Positions 36,913-46,220 of a DNA stretch of 64,000 bases are shown in pieces. Source of the stretch: Jiangella mangrovi (GTDB lineage: Bacteria > Actinomycetota > Actinomycetes > Jiangellales > Jiangellaceae). The DNA lies in NCBI RefSeq assembly GCF_014204975.1, contig NZ_JACHMM010000001.1, positions 558,001-622,000 of the forward strand. Direction: 5' to 3'. The position numbers and the translations under genes were made by a program. A model generated the notes under the pieces. The model saw only the letters and a program-made list of their open reading frames with translations, was not told the origin of the DNA and did no database searches. Every line of letters begins with the position of its first letter. Positions within the stretch are counted from its first letter, which is position 1.

Positions 36913-38688
36913 ATGGCACGCGTCTTCGGCGCACCCGCCGACGCGACCCGCTGGGCCTGCGTCGACGATCGCGACGTGCTCAGCAGCGCGCCGCGCGGCT
37001 GGCCGGACGCCGACCCCGCGCTGCTGACGTACGTGCACGCCGCGGCGGCGGCCGGCGAGCCGGCGGCGTTCCTGTGGAGCGGCGGGCCGGGCCGGGTGGT
37101 GGCGGTCGGCGTCACCCCGGTCTGGTCCGCCGGCCCGCGCCCGGTCGCCGAGGTGACCACCGAGGCCGCGCCCGCGCCGTACGGCCTCACCTGGCGCGAG
37201 CTGCAGGTGCTGACGCTAGTCGCGGGCGGGCTGACGAACACCGAGATCGCGGCGCGGCTGCGCACGGCGCGCCGGACGGTGGCCACGCACGTCGAGCGGC
37301 TGCTCACCAAACTCGAGGTGCCCACCCGCACGGCCGCGGCGTCGACGGCGGTCGACGCCCGGCTGCTGGTGCTGCCCATCCCCGGCGGCGCCGGTGGGCT
37401 GGCGGCCATCGGCGTGCAGCGGCTCGAGGCGGCGGTGTCACGGCGGACGACGGCGCCGGCCCGGCCGGGGCCGAGACCGGTGCGCAAGCACCCGATCGTC
37501 ATCGGCGGCGTGTATCCCGCCGAGGGCCGGCTGTCCGCCGACGGCCAGGGCCGGCGACGGGCGGCGGAGCTGGCCGTCGGCGAGGTGAACGCCCACGGCG
37601 GTGTCGACGGGCACGAGCTGGTGCACGTCGCCGTCGAGGCCGACCTCGCCGACCTCACGTCGCTCGCCGGGGGCATCGACGACCTCGTCGGACGCGGTGT
37701 CGACGCCGTGACGCTGGGCTACACGCTGGCCCGGCACGACTTCGCCGGTGTGTTCGCCTCGGCCGCGGACCACGGCTGCCCGGTCCTGCACTCGGCGACG
37801 TCGCAGAGCGCGCAGTCGCTGGTGCTCGAGGAGCCGGTGCGCTTCGGCAACGTCTTCCAGGTGTGCGCGCCCGAGAGCCGCTACGGCGTCGGGTTCGTGC
37901 GGGCGCTGCGTGACTTCGAGGCGTCCGGGTCGTGGCGGCCGCACCGCCGCGAGCTGCTCGTCGTCGACTCCACCGACCCGCACCTGACCACGTTCACCGC
38001 GCAGGCGCACGAGGCCGCCGAGCGGGCCGGCTGGCGGGTCGAGGTCGAGCGGGTCGACTTCCTGCGGCCCGGCTGGCGGCAGGTCCTCGACGTCATCGGG
38101 CAGCGCGACCCGGCCGCCGTCATGGTCGCCACGTGGGTCGAGCCGAGCCTGCTCGACTTCCTGCGCCGGTTCCGGGCCACCGGGTCACAGGCGCTGGTCT
38201 ACGCCATCTACGCGCCGTCGGTGCCGGGCTTCCTCGAGCGAGCCGGCGCGCTGGCCGAGGGGTTGTCGTGGGCGACGGTCATCGGCACCTACCAGGACGG
38301 TCTGGCCGGGCGGTTCGCGCACGAGTTCGCCGGCGCGCACCACAGCGACCCGGGCCGCTCCGGCGCCGGCATCCACTACGACATGGTCCACCTGCTCACG
38401 CAGGCCTGGCGGCAGGTCGCCAACCCGCACGACACCGCCGCCGTCAATCAGCAGCTGCGCACGCTGGTGTACCGCGGGGTCAGCGGCGCCTACTGGTTCG
38501 GCAGCCCCGGCCAGTCGGCGCTGACCTACCCCGACGACACCGCCGACCCGTCCATCGCCCAGGCGCACCTCGTGCACCAGGTGCAGGACGGCCGGCACGT
38601 CATCGTGGCGCCGTCGCCGTACGCCCAGGGGACGTTCCGCCCGCCGCCACTCAGCTCGACCGGCCCGCCCGGTGCCGCAGCACGCTGA
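36913..38688 (+). CDS. One-component regulator: LuxR-type HTH fused to an amide/branched-chain amino acid type solute-binding domain
   Basis: A 591-residue protein without signal peptide or membrane helix. Residues 1-85 are of unknown type. A LuxR/GerE helix-turn-helix follows at about 92-150 (LTWRELQVLTLVAGGLTNTE, recognition helix TARRTVATHVERLLTKL). From about 193 to 565 there is a type I periplasmic-binding fold of the amide-binding kind (PIVIGGVYPAEGRLSADGQG, later YAIYAPSVPGFLERAG and YDMVHLLTQAWRQV), resembling AmiC and urea/short-chain amide receptors. It should sense a small amide in the cytoplasm and control the upstream amidase genes, 29 bp away. Its 3-prime end overlaps the opposite methyltransferase gene by 38 bp. 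Confidence 0.88.
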   Translation: MARVFGAPADATRWACVDDRDVLSSAPRGWPDADPALLTYVHAAAAAGEPAAFLWSGGPGRVVAVGVTPVWSAGPRPVAEVTTEAAPAPYGLTWRELQVLTLVAGGLTNTEIAARLRTARRTVATHVERLLTKLEVPTRTAAASTAVDARLLVLPIPGGAGGLAAIGVQRLEAAVSRRTTAPARPGPRPVRKHPIVIGGVYPAEGRLSADGQGRRRAAELAVGEVNAHGGVDGHELVHVAVEADLADLTSLAGGIDDLVGRGVDAVTLGYTLARHDFAGVFASAADHGCPVLHSATSQSAQSLVLEEPVRFGNVFQVCAPESRYGVGFVRALRDFEASGSWRPHRRELLVVDSTDPHLTTFTAQAHEAAERAGWRVEVERVDFLRPGWRQVLDVIGQRDPAAVMVATWVEPSLLDFLRRFRATGSQALVYAIYAPSVPGFLERAGALAEGLSWATVIGTYQDGLAGRFAHEFAGAHHSDPGRSGAGIHYDMVHLLTQAWRQVANPHDTAAVNQQLRTLVYRGVSGAYWFGSPGQSALTYPDDTADPSIAQAHLVHQVQDGRHVIVAPSPYAQGTFRPPPLSSTGPPGAAAR

Positions 38689-39250
38689 CCGCGAAGTCGG
38701 CGTCGTCGTGCCAGGCGCGCAGGTCCCAGGTGGCGAACCGGTGCTCCAACCGCAGCCCGGCCTCGTGCACGGCCGCATCGAAGTCGGCCAGGGCGAGGTG
38801 CCGGTTCACGTGGAAGCCGGCGACGACGAACCCGTCCGGCACGACGTGCGCGCCCACCCGGCGCAGCACCTCGGTCTCGGTGTCCGGTGCCAGGAACACC
38901 ATGACGTTGCCGGCCAGCACCGCGGCGTCGAACGTCTCGCCGAGGTCCAGCTCGGAGAGGTCGGCGACGAGGTAGCGCGGGCCGGGGTAGTCGGTCCGCG
39001 CCGCCTCGATCAGCGCCGGGTCGACGTCGACGCCGACGACGATGTGCCCGCGCGCATGCAGCGCCGCGGCGATGCGCCCGGTGCCGCAGCCGGCATCGAG
39101 CACGCGGGCGCCGCGAGGGAGCATGGCGTCGACCAGCCGCGCCTCACCCGTCAGGTCGGCGCCGTCGGCCGCGAGCTTCCGGAACCGCTCGATGTACCAC
39201 TGCGAGTGGCCCTCTTTGGTCTCGGACAGCCAGCGCGTCGGCTTCGCCAT
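38651..39250 (-). CDS. Class I SAM-dependent methyltransferase
   Basis: A 199-residue Rossmann methyltransferase. The SAM motif VLDAGCGTGRIAAAL is at about residues 50-64, with the acidic residue VGVDVDPALIEAAR after strand 2 and LVADLSELDLG at motif II. The N-terminus (WLSETKEGHSQWYIERF) is typical of a small actinobacterial family of unknown substrate. It starts 12 bp after the sialidase-like gene on the same strand and may be its operon partner. Confidence 0.88.
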   Translation of the reverse strand: MAKPTRWLSETKEGHSQWYIERFRKLAADGADLTGEARLVDAMLPRGARVLDAGCGTGRIAAALHARGHIVVGVDVDPALIEAARTDYPGPRYLVADLSELDLGETFDAAVLAGNVMVFLAPDTETEVLRRVGAHVVPDGFVVAGFHVNRHLALADFDAAVHEAGLRLEHRFATWDLRAWHDDADFAVSVLRHRAGRSS

Positions 39251-39262
39251 GCTCCCATCAGA

Positions 39263-40918
39263 TCACGCGAGGACCAGCCCGATGAGGTCGGGAGCGAACC
39301 GCACGCCGCTGGCGTCGACGTTCTTGTCGACGACGGTGAACCGGACGGTGTGCGTCCCCCGGCCCAGCGCCACCCGGCCCACCCGCTCGGTCTTGAAGGA
39401 GCGCACCGACACCGTCGAGGTGTCGAACGGGCCGCCGAGCCGCTCACCGTCGACGTCGATGACCACGACGCCGGCGTTCGCCTGGTGCCGGAACCGCGCG
39501 TACAGGTCGTACTGGCCGCCGCGGGTGATCTCGATGGTCGCCTCGAGGTACTGGCCGTAGTCGGTGGCCCGCACCTCGACGACGGCGCCGCCACTAGCCG
39601 CCGCGTCCGCCGTCCGGACCACGGTCAGGCCGGGCGACGTCGTCGACGGCAGGTCCTCGACCTCGAAGCCGAGGCGCGTGGCCGGGCCGCGGCGGCCGGT
39701 GTCGGCGCCGCCGGTCAGCCAGGCCAGGTCGAAGGTCGCGAACACGATGTCGCGCGAGAAGCTGGTCGTCACGCCGGGCTGGCTCTCGCGGCCGTACAGC
39801 ACGCCGATGCGCCCGTCCGGCAGCGCGACGGTGTCGGAGTACGACGCCGGGCCTTCGGTCAGGACGCGGCTGTACGGCCAGCTCATGCCCTCGTCGTAGG
39901 AGATCGAGACGGTCATGTTGCGGCGCGTCGGCGAGTCGGTGCGCGAGAACACCAGCCGGCTGTCCTCGCGCTCCCCCAGCCCGCTGAGCCGGACGATGCC
40001 GGTGTCGATCGCGTTGACCGGCCGGGCCGCCGCGTCGAGCACGGGCGGGGACCAGGTGGCGCCGCGGTCGGTGCTGACCGACGTGATGCGCGGGTGCGTG
40101 CCGCCCGACGCGTACCGGCCGAGCACCACCAGCGAGCCGTCGGGCCGCTCGATCAACCGGGCCTCGTTCAGCGGGTAGGCGCCGTCCAGCGGCACGCCGC
40201 CGCCCGCCTGCCAGGTGGCGCCGCCGTCGTCGCTGTGGATGACGGTGACGCCGTAGCGCCGCTCGGCGACCGGGAACGCGATGGCCCTGCGGTGCCAGAC
40301 CTGCAGCATCAGCCGGCCGTCGGCGAGCTGCAGGCCGTGCCCCGGGCCGGGCATGTGCAGCGTCTGGCCGTTCGGGTCGCCGTCGAACAGCTGGGTCAGC
40401 TCGGTCGGCGACGACCACGTCTCGCCGTCGTCGTCGCTGGTCACGACGTACAGCCGGGAGCTGTCCGGCGAGCCGCCGGTGTTGCCCGCGTCGCGGAAGC
40501 ACTCGGCGTGGAACAGGAAGATGCGCCCGGTCTCGCGGTCGACCAGCGGCGTCGGGTTGATGAAGGACTGGACGCCGTCGGAGCGGCGCACGTAGCGCAG
40601 CGGCTCCCAGGTGCGGCCGCCGTCGCGGCTGCGGCGGACGGCGATGTGGTGCGGGTCGGCGTCGTGCTGGGTGATGCGGGCTTCGGAGAACGCCAGCACC
40701 GAGCCGGCCACCGTCGTCGTCAGCCCGAAGACGTGGAAGACCGCGAGGCCGTCGTCGCCGGCCTGGAACACCAGCGACTCGTGGAAGTCGCCGGTGTCGG
40801 CCGAGGCCGTCGCCGCCCGAGGCAGGGCGGCGGCGGGCGAGGCCAGCGCGCCGATCGCGGCGGTGCCGGCGGCGGCGCCGAGGACGAGGGTGCGACGGCT
40901 GATCGGGGTGTGTTCCAC
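39263..40918 (-). CDS. Secreted sialidase-like six-bladed propeller with C-terminal carbohydrate-binding-like domain
   Basis: A 551-residue exported enzyme. GTG 40918 is chosen for the AAGGAG located 6 nt upstream. A twin-arginine signal (SRRTLVLGAAAGTAAIGALA) leads it. Five Asp-box repeats are visible (SRDGGRTWEP, SDDDGETWSS, SDDGGATWQA, STDRGATWSP, SYDEGMSWPY), a hallmark of GH33-type propellers. The C-terminal about 130 residues (GQYDLYARFRHQANAGVVVI, then RGTHTVRFTVVDKN) look like a jelly-roll sugar-binding domain. Sialidase is the default name, but not all Asp-box enzymes cleave sialic acid. It is the tail of the LacI-led unit. Confidence 0.88.
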   Translation of the reverse strand: MEHTPISRRTLVLGAAAGTAAIGALASPAAALPRAATASADTGDFHESLVFQAGDDGLAVFHVFGLTTTVAGSVLAFSEARITQHDADPHHIAVRRSRDGGRTWEPLRYVRRSDGVQSFINPTPLVDRETGRIFLFHAECFRDAGNTGGSPDSSRLYVVTSDDDGETWSSPTELTQLFDGDPNGQTLHMPGPGHGLQLADGRLMLQVWHRRAIAFPVAERRYGVTVIHSDDGGATWQAGGGVPLDGAYPLNEARLIERPDGSLVVLGRYASGGTHPRITSVSTDRGATWSPPVLDAAARPVNAIDTGIVRLSGLGEREDSRLVFSRTDSPTRRNMTVSISYDEGMSWPYSRVLTEGPASYSDTVALPDGRIGVLYGRESQPGVTTSFSRDIVFATFDLAWLTGGADTGRRGPATRLGFEVEDLPSTTSPGLTVVRTADAAASGGAVVEVRATDYGQYLEATIEITRGGQYDLYARFRHQANAGVVVIDVDGERLGGPFDTSTVSVRSFKTERVGRVALGRGTHTVRFTVVDKNVDASGVRFAPDLIGLVLA

Positions 40919-40932
40919 GGGCTCTCCTTGGA

Positions 40933-41847
40933 TCAACGGGGGGTGATCAGGTGCGCGTCGAGCGGGGCGAGCAGGTCGAGCAGCCCGGCGCGTTCGGCCG
41001 GGCTCGCGGGGACGAACGGGGCCGCGACGTGCGGCGGGCAGAGGCCGCGGGCGGCGAGGACGGCCTTGACGGCGGGCACGCCGCGGCGGACGGTATGCAG
41101 CGCGAGGACGCGGTCGGCGGTCTCCTGCGCGGCGTCGGCGGCGGCCATGCGCCCGGACCGGAACGCGTCGTACAGCTCGGTACAGAGCACCGGTGCGAGG
41201 TTCGCGATGCCGGGCACGATGCCGTCGGCGCCCGCCTCGAGCCCGGCGACCAGCTGCGTCTCCGACCCCTGGCTGACCCCGACGTCGGGACGGCGGCGGG
41301 CCGCGGCGACCAGGTGACCCAGCAGCGCGAGGTCGCCGGAGCTGTCCTTGATGCCGACGACGTGCGGCATCGCCAGCACCTCGTCGAGCACCGCGGGTGT
41401 CATCGGCACGCTGTAGCTCGGCACGTTGTACGCGACCACCGGCACGCCGAGCCCGGCGAACGCGGCGAAGTGGGCGACCACCTCGTCGTCGCGGTGCCGG
41501 AAGTAGATCGGCGGGCTGACGACGACGGCGTCCGGCTCGGCCAGGCGGACGGCGGCGGCCCGCTCCAGCGCCTCGGCCGTCCCCGCGGCCGTGACGTTGA
41601 CCAGCACCGGACCGTCGCCGGTGAGCTCGCGCCAGCGCGCCGCGACACCGGCCGCGAACTCCGTCAGGGCGGACGTGGGCAGCAGCGGGCCCTCGCCGTT
41701 GCTGCCGAACAGCATGAGGCTGCGCGCGCCGGCCCGAGCCAGCGCCGCGAGCAGGTCGTACGCCGCGGCGGCGGACGGCTCGCCGGGCGCGCTCATCGGC
41801 GTCACGAGCGGGACCATGACGCCGCTCAGCAGGTCTCGGCCGTTCAT
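40933..41847 (-). CDS. Dihydrodipicolinate synthase/N-acetylneuraminate lyase family aldolase
   Basis: A 304-residue class I aldolase. The substrate-carboxylate motif is FGSNGEGPLL, the catalytic Tyr is in VVAYNVPSY and the Schiff-base Lys in VGIKDSSGD. It starts 1 nt after the FAD-oxidoreductase stop. Next to a sialidase-like gene a sialic acid or other 2-keto-3-deoxy-sugar-acid lyase is more plausible than lysine biosynthesis, though the sequence does not settle the substrate. Confidence 0.88.
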   Translation of the reverse strand: MNGRDLLSGVMVPLVTPMSAPGEPSAAAAYDLLAALARAGARSLMLFGSNGEGPLLPTSALTEFAAGVAARWRELTGDGPVLVNVTAAGTAEALERAAAVRLAEPDAVVVSPPIYFRHRDDEVVAHFAAFAGLGVPVVAYNVPSYSVPMTPAVLDEVLAMPHVVGIKDSSGDLALLGHLVAAARRRPDVGVSQGSETQLVAGLEAGADGIVPGIANLAPVLCTELYDAFRSGRMAAADAAQETADRVLALHTVRRGVPAVKAVLAARGLCPPHVAAPFVPASPAERAGLLDLLAPLDAHLITPR

Positions 41848-41848
41848 G

Positions 41849-43462
41849 TCAGTACCCCTTGATCGCAGGCCACGCCAGCTCGACGCCGTCGGCGGCCAGG
41901 TCGTCCTGGAACGCGGCCAGCCGGTCACCGGACTCGTGCACCTGGCCCGGCTCCAGTCCACCGGCCAGGCAGTGCGCGGCCAGCGCGCCGGCCACCTCGC
42001 CGACGTTCCACTCGACCGGGTGCAGCCGGTAGCAGCCGTTGGTGATGTGCGTCGTCCCGATGTTCTTGCCGGCCGGCAGCAGGTTGCGCACCCGCTGCGG
42101 GACCAGCGCGCCGAGCGGGATCTGGAACGGGCTGCTGGCGACGTCGATGTAAGTGTCGCCGCCGGTCGAGGGGTGCAGGTCGATGCGGTACATGCCGACG
42201 CCGACGGAGTCCGGGTACTCGACCGCCCCGGCGTCGCCGCGCACAGCCAGCGACAGGTCCTGCTCGACGACGCGGCGCCGCGAGAGGATGCGGCGCGACT
42301 CGCGGATGTACGGCGCCTTCGCCAGGCCGTCGGTCGTGCCCATGACGTCGCCGCGCAGCCGCAGCCCCGGCCAGCCGGTGCCGCCGTCGGGCCGCGGCGC
42401 CTCGGTCTGCAGCCAGTAGAGCATCGACATCGACAGCTCGCGGGCGCCGGCGAGGTGCTTGTCGCGCTCCTCGTCGCTGACCCCGATGAGCGGGCCGGGC
42501 AGGTAGTCGATCATCGGCCAGTTGACGACGGTGACGTCGCTGTCGGCGAAGCCGGGCCGGAACACCGAGCGCGCGACGATGCGGCGGAACGCCCACAGCT
42601 CGCGGTCGCCCGGGTCCTTGCTCTGGTCGGCGACGACCGGGCCGGTGTCGCCGTTGGGGACGAAGGCCCGCTCGAACGGCTCCAGCGTCCGCGGGTCCGG
42701 CGCACGCAGGCTGATCAGCGGGTTCGGCCACTTCGGCGGCTGGTACTCGCGCCACGCGGCGTACCCGGCGGGGCGGTCGACGGTGTGGTCCTCGCCGGCG
42801 CGGTGCTCGACCGCGAACACCCACGAGAACGCCTGCATGTTGTCCGGCTGCGCCTCGTCGGGCGCGCTGGGCTCGCCGGTGTCGTGCCGCGACTCGAACC
42901 CGGTGACGTGCTCGGTGCCGGTGAGCGGCAGCAGGTCGCCCAGCTCGGTGGCGTCGAGGACGTAGGGCGCGCGGATCTCGACCCGGACGCCGTCGGGACC
43001 CTCGACCACGACGGCGGTGACGCGGTCGCCGTCGACGCTCGCGGCCACCGGGCGGTGCCGGTAGAGAATGCGCAGCCGGCCGGCTGCGATCCAGGGCGCC
43101 ACCATGGCCTCGAGCACGGCGGCGCCGACGCGCGGCTCGTGGCAGAGCCGGCTGACCTTCCCCTGGCCGGGGTTGAGGTCGCGGGCCTCGCGGGCCCAGT
43201 CGGTCAGCGGGTACCAGGTGCGGTAGTAGGCGCGGATGTTCTCGCGCAGCTCGCGGTAGGTGCGGGTGCTGCCGAACTGCTCGATCCAGGCGTGCTCGTC
43301 CGGCGGGACGCCCTGGCTGGTCAGCTGGCCGCCGATCCAGTCGGTCTCCTCGGTGAGCAGGACGGACCTGCCTCGCCGCAGTGCCGCGAGGGCCGCGGCG
43401 ACGCCGCCGAGCCCACCGCCCACCACGAGGATGTCGGTCGTCGTTGCCGTCTCACTGCTCAC
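41849..43462 (-). CDS. FAD-dependent oxidoreductase (FAD_oxidored family)
   Basis: A 537-residue flavoprotein with the Rossmann motif VGGGLGGVAAALAALRRG at about 14-31 and the family segment LLTEETDWIGGQLTSQG. RLCHEPRVGAAVLEAM and YVLDATELGDLLPL follow, and the late segment LLPAGKNIGTTHITNGCYRL is conserved in carbohydrate-cluster members. GTG 43462 overlaps the previous gene stop as GTGA. The reaction is unknown; such proteins are frequent in glycan-use loci. Confidence 0.88.
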   Translation of the reverse strand: MSSETATTTDILVVGGGLGGVAAALAALRRGRSVLLTEETDWIGGQLTSQGVPPDEHAWIEQFGSTRTYRELRENIRAYYRTWYPLTDWAREARDLNPGQGKVSRLCHEPRVGAAVLEAMVAPWIAAGRLRILYRHRPVAASVDGDRVTAVVVEGPDGVRVEIRAPYVLDATELGDLLPLTGTEHVTGFESRHDTGEPSAPDEAQPDNMQAFSWVFAVEHRAGEDHTVDRPAGYAAWREYQPPKWPNPLISLRAPDPRTLEPFERAFVPNGDTGPVVADQSKDPGDRELWAFRRIVARSVFRPGFADSDVTVVNWPMIDYLPGPLIGVSDEERDKHLAGARELSMSMLYWLQTEAPRPDGGTGWPGLRLRGDVMGTTDGLAKAPYIRESRRILSRRRVVEQDLSLAVRGDAGAVEYPDSVGVGMYRIDLHPSTGGDTYIDVASSPFQIPLGALVPQRVRNLLPAGKNIGTTHITNGCYRLHPVEWNVGEVAGALAAHCLAGGLEPGQVHESGDRLAAFQDDLAADGVELAWPAIKGY

Positions 43463-45438
43463 GCGGGGGATCCCTCTCTGACGAACTGGACGCGCCGGGT
43501 GCCGCCGTCGACGGTGACGACTTCCGGCTCGCCGTTGGTGGTGCCCGGCACGGCGACGCGGACGTCCCCGGTGCCGGTGACGGTGGCGCCGACCTCGTCG
43601 GCCGTGCGCCGGTAGGCGGTGACGACGACGCCCGGTGCGGCGTCGAGCAGGACGGCGCCGTCGAGCGTGACCACGAGCCGATCGCCGGCGGTCACCGTGA
43701 GGCGGCCGTCACCGAGCGGCAGGTTGCTCAGCTCGGCCGGTCGTCCGGGGTGGGCGAAGCGCCAGCCGTCGGTCCGTGCCTCGGCCAGCTCGCCGAACGC
43801 GAGGTGCGCCAGCAGCCCGCCCCAGGCCATCAGCCCGTCGGAGCGCTGCTGGAAGCCGGTGAGGTCCTCGCCGTCGAAGGCCGGGTAGTTCTCGCGGACC
43901 GCGCTGTGGGTGTCCCACTCGGCGAGGAAGAGGCCGAGCAGGGCGCCGCTGACCGCGCGGCTGTGGTCGCGCAGGTCGTAGCGGCGCAGCCCCTGCACGG
44001 CCAGGTAGGCCATGGGCGCCCAGATGCGGCCGCGCCAGTAGGTGGCGGCGAAGCCGGGGTCGTTGCGGGCGACGCTGGGCAGCGGCCGGTCGCCGCCGAG
44101 GACGCCGGGTTGCAGGAGGGCGTCGGCGATGTCCCGCGCTGTCGCCTCGTCCGGGAACCCACCGAGCAGGGGGTACAGCAGCGTCGGCGAGACGTGCGGG
44201 TCGTGGCTGCCGTCGGCGCGCAGGTTGCGGTAGGCGTGCGCGTCGTCGTCCCAGAACGCCTTCGCGGCGGTGGCGCGCGCGTCGTCGGCCTCGGCCGTGA
44301 GCCGGGCGGCCGTGGCGTCGTCGCCGAGGATCGCGGCCATGGTGGCCAGGGCCTCGGCGTCGGCGACGTGCAGCGCGTTCAGCCCGGCGTCGGCGAGGTC
44401 CATGGTGTGCGTCGCCGGGTCGTACGTGGCCTCGTCGTACATGGGCGAGTCGTCCAGGCCGGACTCGCGCTTGGTGCGGTCGAGGGTGGCCGACTCCGGG
44501 TCGCCGTCGATCGGGTCCGACCCCCACGCCAGCAGCCCGTACGGGCCGCGGCGGTGGGCCGGCCACCAGTCGTGCCAGGCCAGCAGTCCGTCGAAGGTCT
44601 CTTCGAGGAGGCGCCGGTCGCGGGTCTCGTCGGACAGCCCGCCGGCGAGGTACGCGTTGAGGACGGTCAGCGCGCCGACCGGCGGCTGCGAGCGGTCCCA
44701 CGTGGTGCCGCGCTCGTCGCTGACGCGGTTCGGGATCATCCCGGCGTCGTCGGCGAACGGCAGGATCTGCGCCAGGATGCCGCGGGCGTAGTCGCGGTCG
44801 ACCACGCTCGCGACCAGCCCGGTGAAGAACGTGTCCCACGCGTGCAGCGCCCAGGTGCCGTAGAACCCCTGCCGCTCGACGGAGACGAAGTCGCGCGACG
44901 TCGGGGTCAGCACGCGGTCGAGGTCCGGCGCGTGGATGGTGTTCCAGGTGACGGCGCGGGTCAGCGCGTCGGCGGCGGTGCCGTACCAGCCTGCGGAGCG
45001 GGGGCGGACGGCGTCCGCGGCGGCCCGGTGCTCCTCGACGACGGCGCCGGCGTCGCCGGCCTTCGCGGCGGACGCGAGCGGCGCGATCAGGACGTCGTCG
45101 CCGTCGCGGTCCAGTCGCCAGCCGGGCGTCTCCGGCCAGTCGACGACGACGATGCCGGCGGACTCGGCGCGCACGTACAGCTCGTCGCCGGGGCCGCCGG
45201 CCATGGCCAGCCGCAGCTCGACGCCGTCGACCTCGACCGTGACCTCGGCGAACGAGCCGTCGACGGTGTGGTGGCCGAGCCGGACCAGGCCGTGGCGCCA
45301 GGTGAACCCGTCGAACACGGGCGTGCCCGCGGCGTCGAGCAGGCCGAAGCGGACCCGCAGGCCCGACGGCAGGTGGGTCATGCCGGTGTGGGTGCGGACG
45401 TCCCAGGTGTTCCAGCCGGAGGGTGCGGGAGTGGTCAT
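43459..45438 (-). CDS. GH63/trehalase-like (alpha/alpha)6 glycoside hydrolase
   Basis: A 659-residue cytoplasmic protein, ATG 45438 overlapping the ATPase stop. An N-terminal beta-sandwich-like part (about 1-170) precedes the helical barrel. Barrel segments typical of the MGH1/GH63 clade are GFYGTWALHAWDTFFTGLVA, DRSQPPVGALTVLNAYLA and YWRGRIWAPMAYLAVQGLRR, with NYPAFDGED late. No signal peptide, so it should process an imported oligosaccharide. The linkage specificity is unknown. Confidence 0.85.
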   Translation of the reverse strand: MTTPAPSGWNTWDVRTHTGMTHLPSGLRVRFGLLDAAGTPVFDGFTWRHGLVRLGHHTVDGSFAEVTVEVDGVELRLAMAGGPGDELYVRAESAGIVVVDWPETPGWRLDRDGDDVLIAPLASAAKAGDAGAVVEEHRAAADAVRPRSAGWYGTAADALTRAVTWNTIHAPDLDRVLTPTSRDFVSVERQGFYGTWALHAWDTFFTGLVASVVDRDYARGILAQILPFADDAGMIPNRVSDERGTTWDRSQPPVGALTVLNAYLAGGLSDETRDRRLLEETFDGLLAWHDWWPAHRRGPYGLLAWGSDPIDGDPESATLDRTKRESGLDDSPMYDEATYDPATHTMDLADAGLNALHVADAEALATMAAILGDDATAARLTAEADDARATAAKAFWDDDAHAYRNLRADGSHDPHVSPTLLYPLLGGFPDEATARDIADALLQPGVLGGDRPLPSVARNDPGFAATYWRGRIWAPMAYLAVQGLRRYDLRDHSRAVSGALLGLFLAEWDTHSAVRENYPAFDGEDLTGFQQRSDGLMAWGGLLAHLAFGELAEARTDGWRFAHPGRPAELSNLPLGDGRLTVTAGDRLVVTLDGAVLLDAAPGVVVTAYRRTADEVGATVTGTGDVRVAVPGTTNGEPEVVTVDGGTRRVQFVREGSPA

Positions 45439-46220
45439 CCGGTCACCGATCCGGCGTCGTCGAGGTCGAGGGCGGCGTCGAGCAGCGCCCGCGTGTACTC
45501 GTGCTGGGGCGCGCCGAGCACGTCGGAGGCCGGGCCCTCCTCGACGACCAGGCCGCGGCGCATGACGGCGACGCGGTCGGCGATCTGGTGCACCACGCCG
45601 AGGTCGTGCGAGATGAACAGCATGGCCAGGTGGTGGGTGCGGCGCAGGTCGACCAGCAGCCGCAGGATCTGTGCCTGCACGCTCACGTCCAGCGCCGACA
45701 CCGCCTCGTCGCAGACCAGCAGCCGCGGCCGCACGGCCAGCGCCCGGGCGATGCTGACCCGCTGGCACTGCCCGCCGGAGAGGTCGCCGGGACGGCGGGA
45801 CGCGACGTCGGCGTCGAGGCCGACGTCGGCGAGCAGTGCGTGGACGGCCGCGCGCCGGTCGCCGGACGGCGCCGCCGACGGGTGCGTGCGCCAGGACTCG
45901 CCGATGATCGCGTCGATGCTCATGCGCGGGTTCAGCGACGAGCGCGGGTCCTGGAAGACCATCTGCACGGCGCGCTGCAGCGGGGACGGACGGCGGCCGA
46001 CCCGGTCCAGCGCCCGGCCCTCGAACGTGACGGTGCCGGCGTCGGGGCGCTGCAGCCCGGCGACGCAGCGGGCGACGGTCGTCTTGCCCGAGCCGGACTC
46101 GCCGACCAGTCCGACGGTCTGCTCGGCGCCGACGTCGAGGCTCACGCCGTCGACGGCGACGAACGGATCGCGCCGTCGCCCGAACGTCACCCGCAGGTCG
46201 CGGATCTCGAGCAGACTCAT
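45435..46220 (-). CDS. Oligopeptide-type ABC ATPase (OppF-like), system 4
   Basis: A 261-residue ATPase, shorter than its relatives because it lacks the C-terminal cysteine-rich oligopeptide domain. Walker [11 protein letters not shown]-loop FQDPRSSLNPRM, signature LSGGQCQRVSIARAL, Walker B LLVCDEAVSALD (Pro of the usual DEP replaced by Ala) and H-loop ISHDLGV. It overlaps both neighbours by 4 bp. Part of the LacI-led glycan operon. Confidence 0.92.
   Translation of the reverse strand: MSLLEIRDLRVTFGRRRDPFVAVDGVSLDVGAEQTVGLVGESGSGKTTVARCVAGLQRPDAGTVTFEGRALDRVGRRPSPLQRAVQMVFQDPRSSLNPRMSIDAIIGESWRTHPSAAPSGDRRAAVHALLADVGLDADVASRRPGDLSGGQCQRVSIARALAVRPRLLVCDEAVSALDVSVQAQILRLLVDLRRTHHLAMLFISHDLGVVHQIADRVAVMRRGLVVEEGPASDVLGAPQHEYTRALLDAALDLDDAGSVTG

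Noticed and set aside
38672-41317. Plus-strand open frame of 881 codons
   Set aside because: Antisense to the methyltransferase, sialidase-like and aldolase genes; composition is Arg/Val/Gly-rich without domains.
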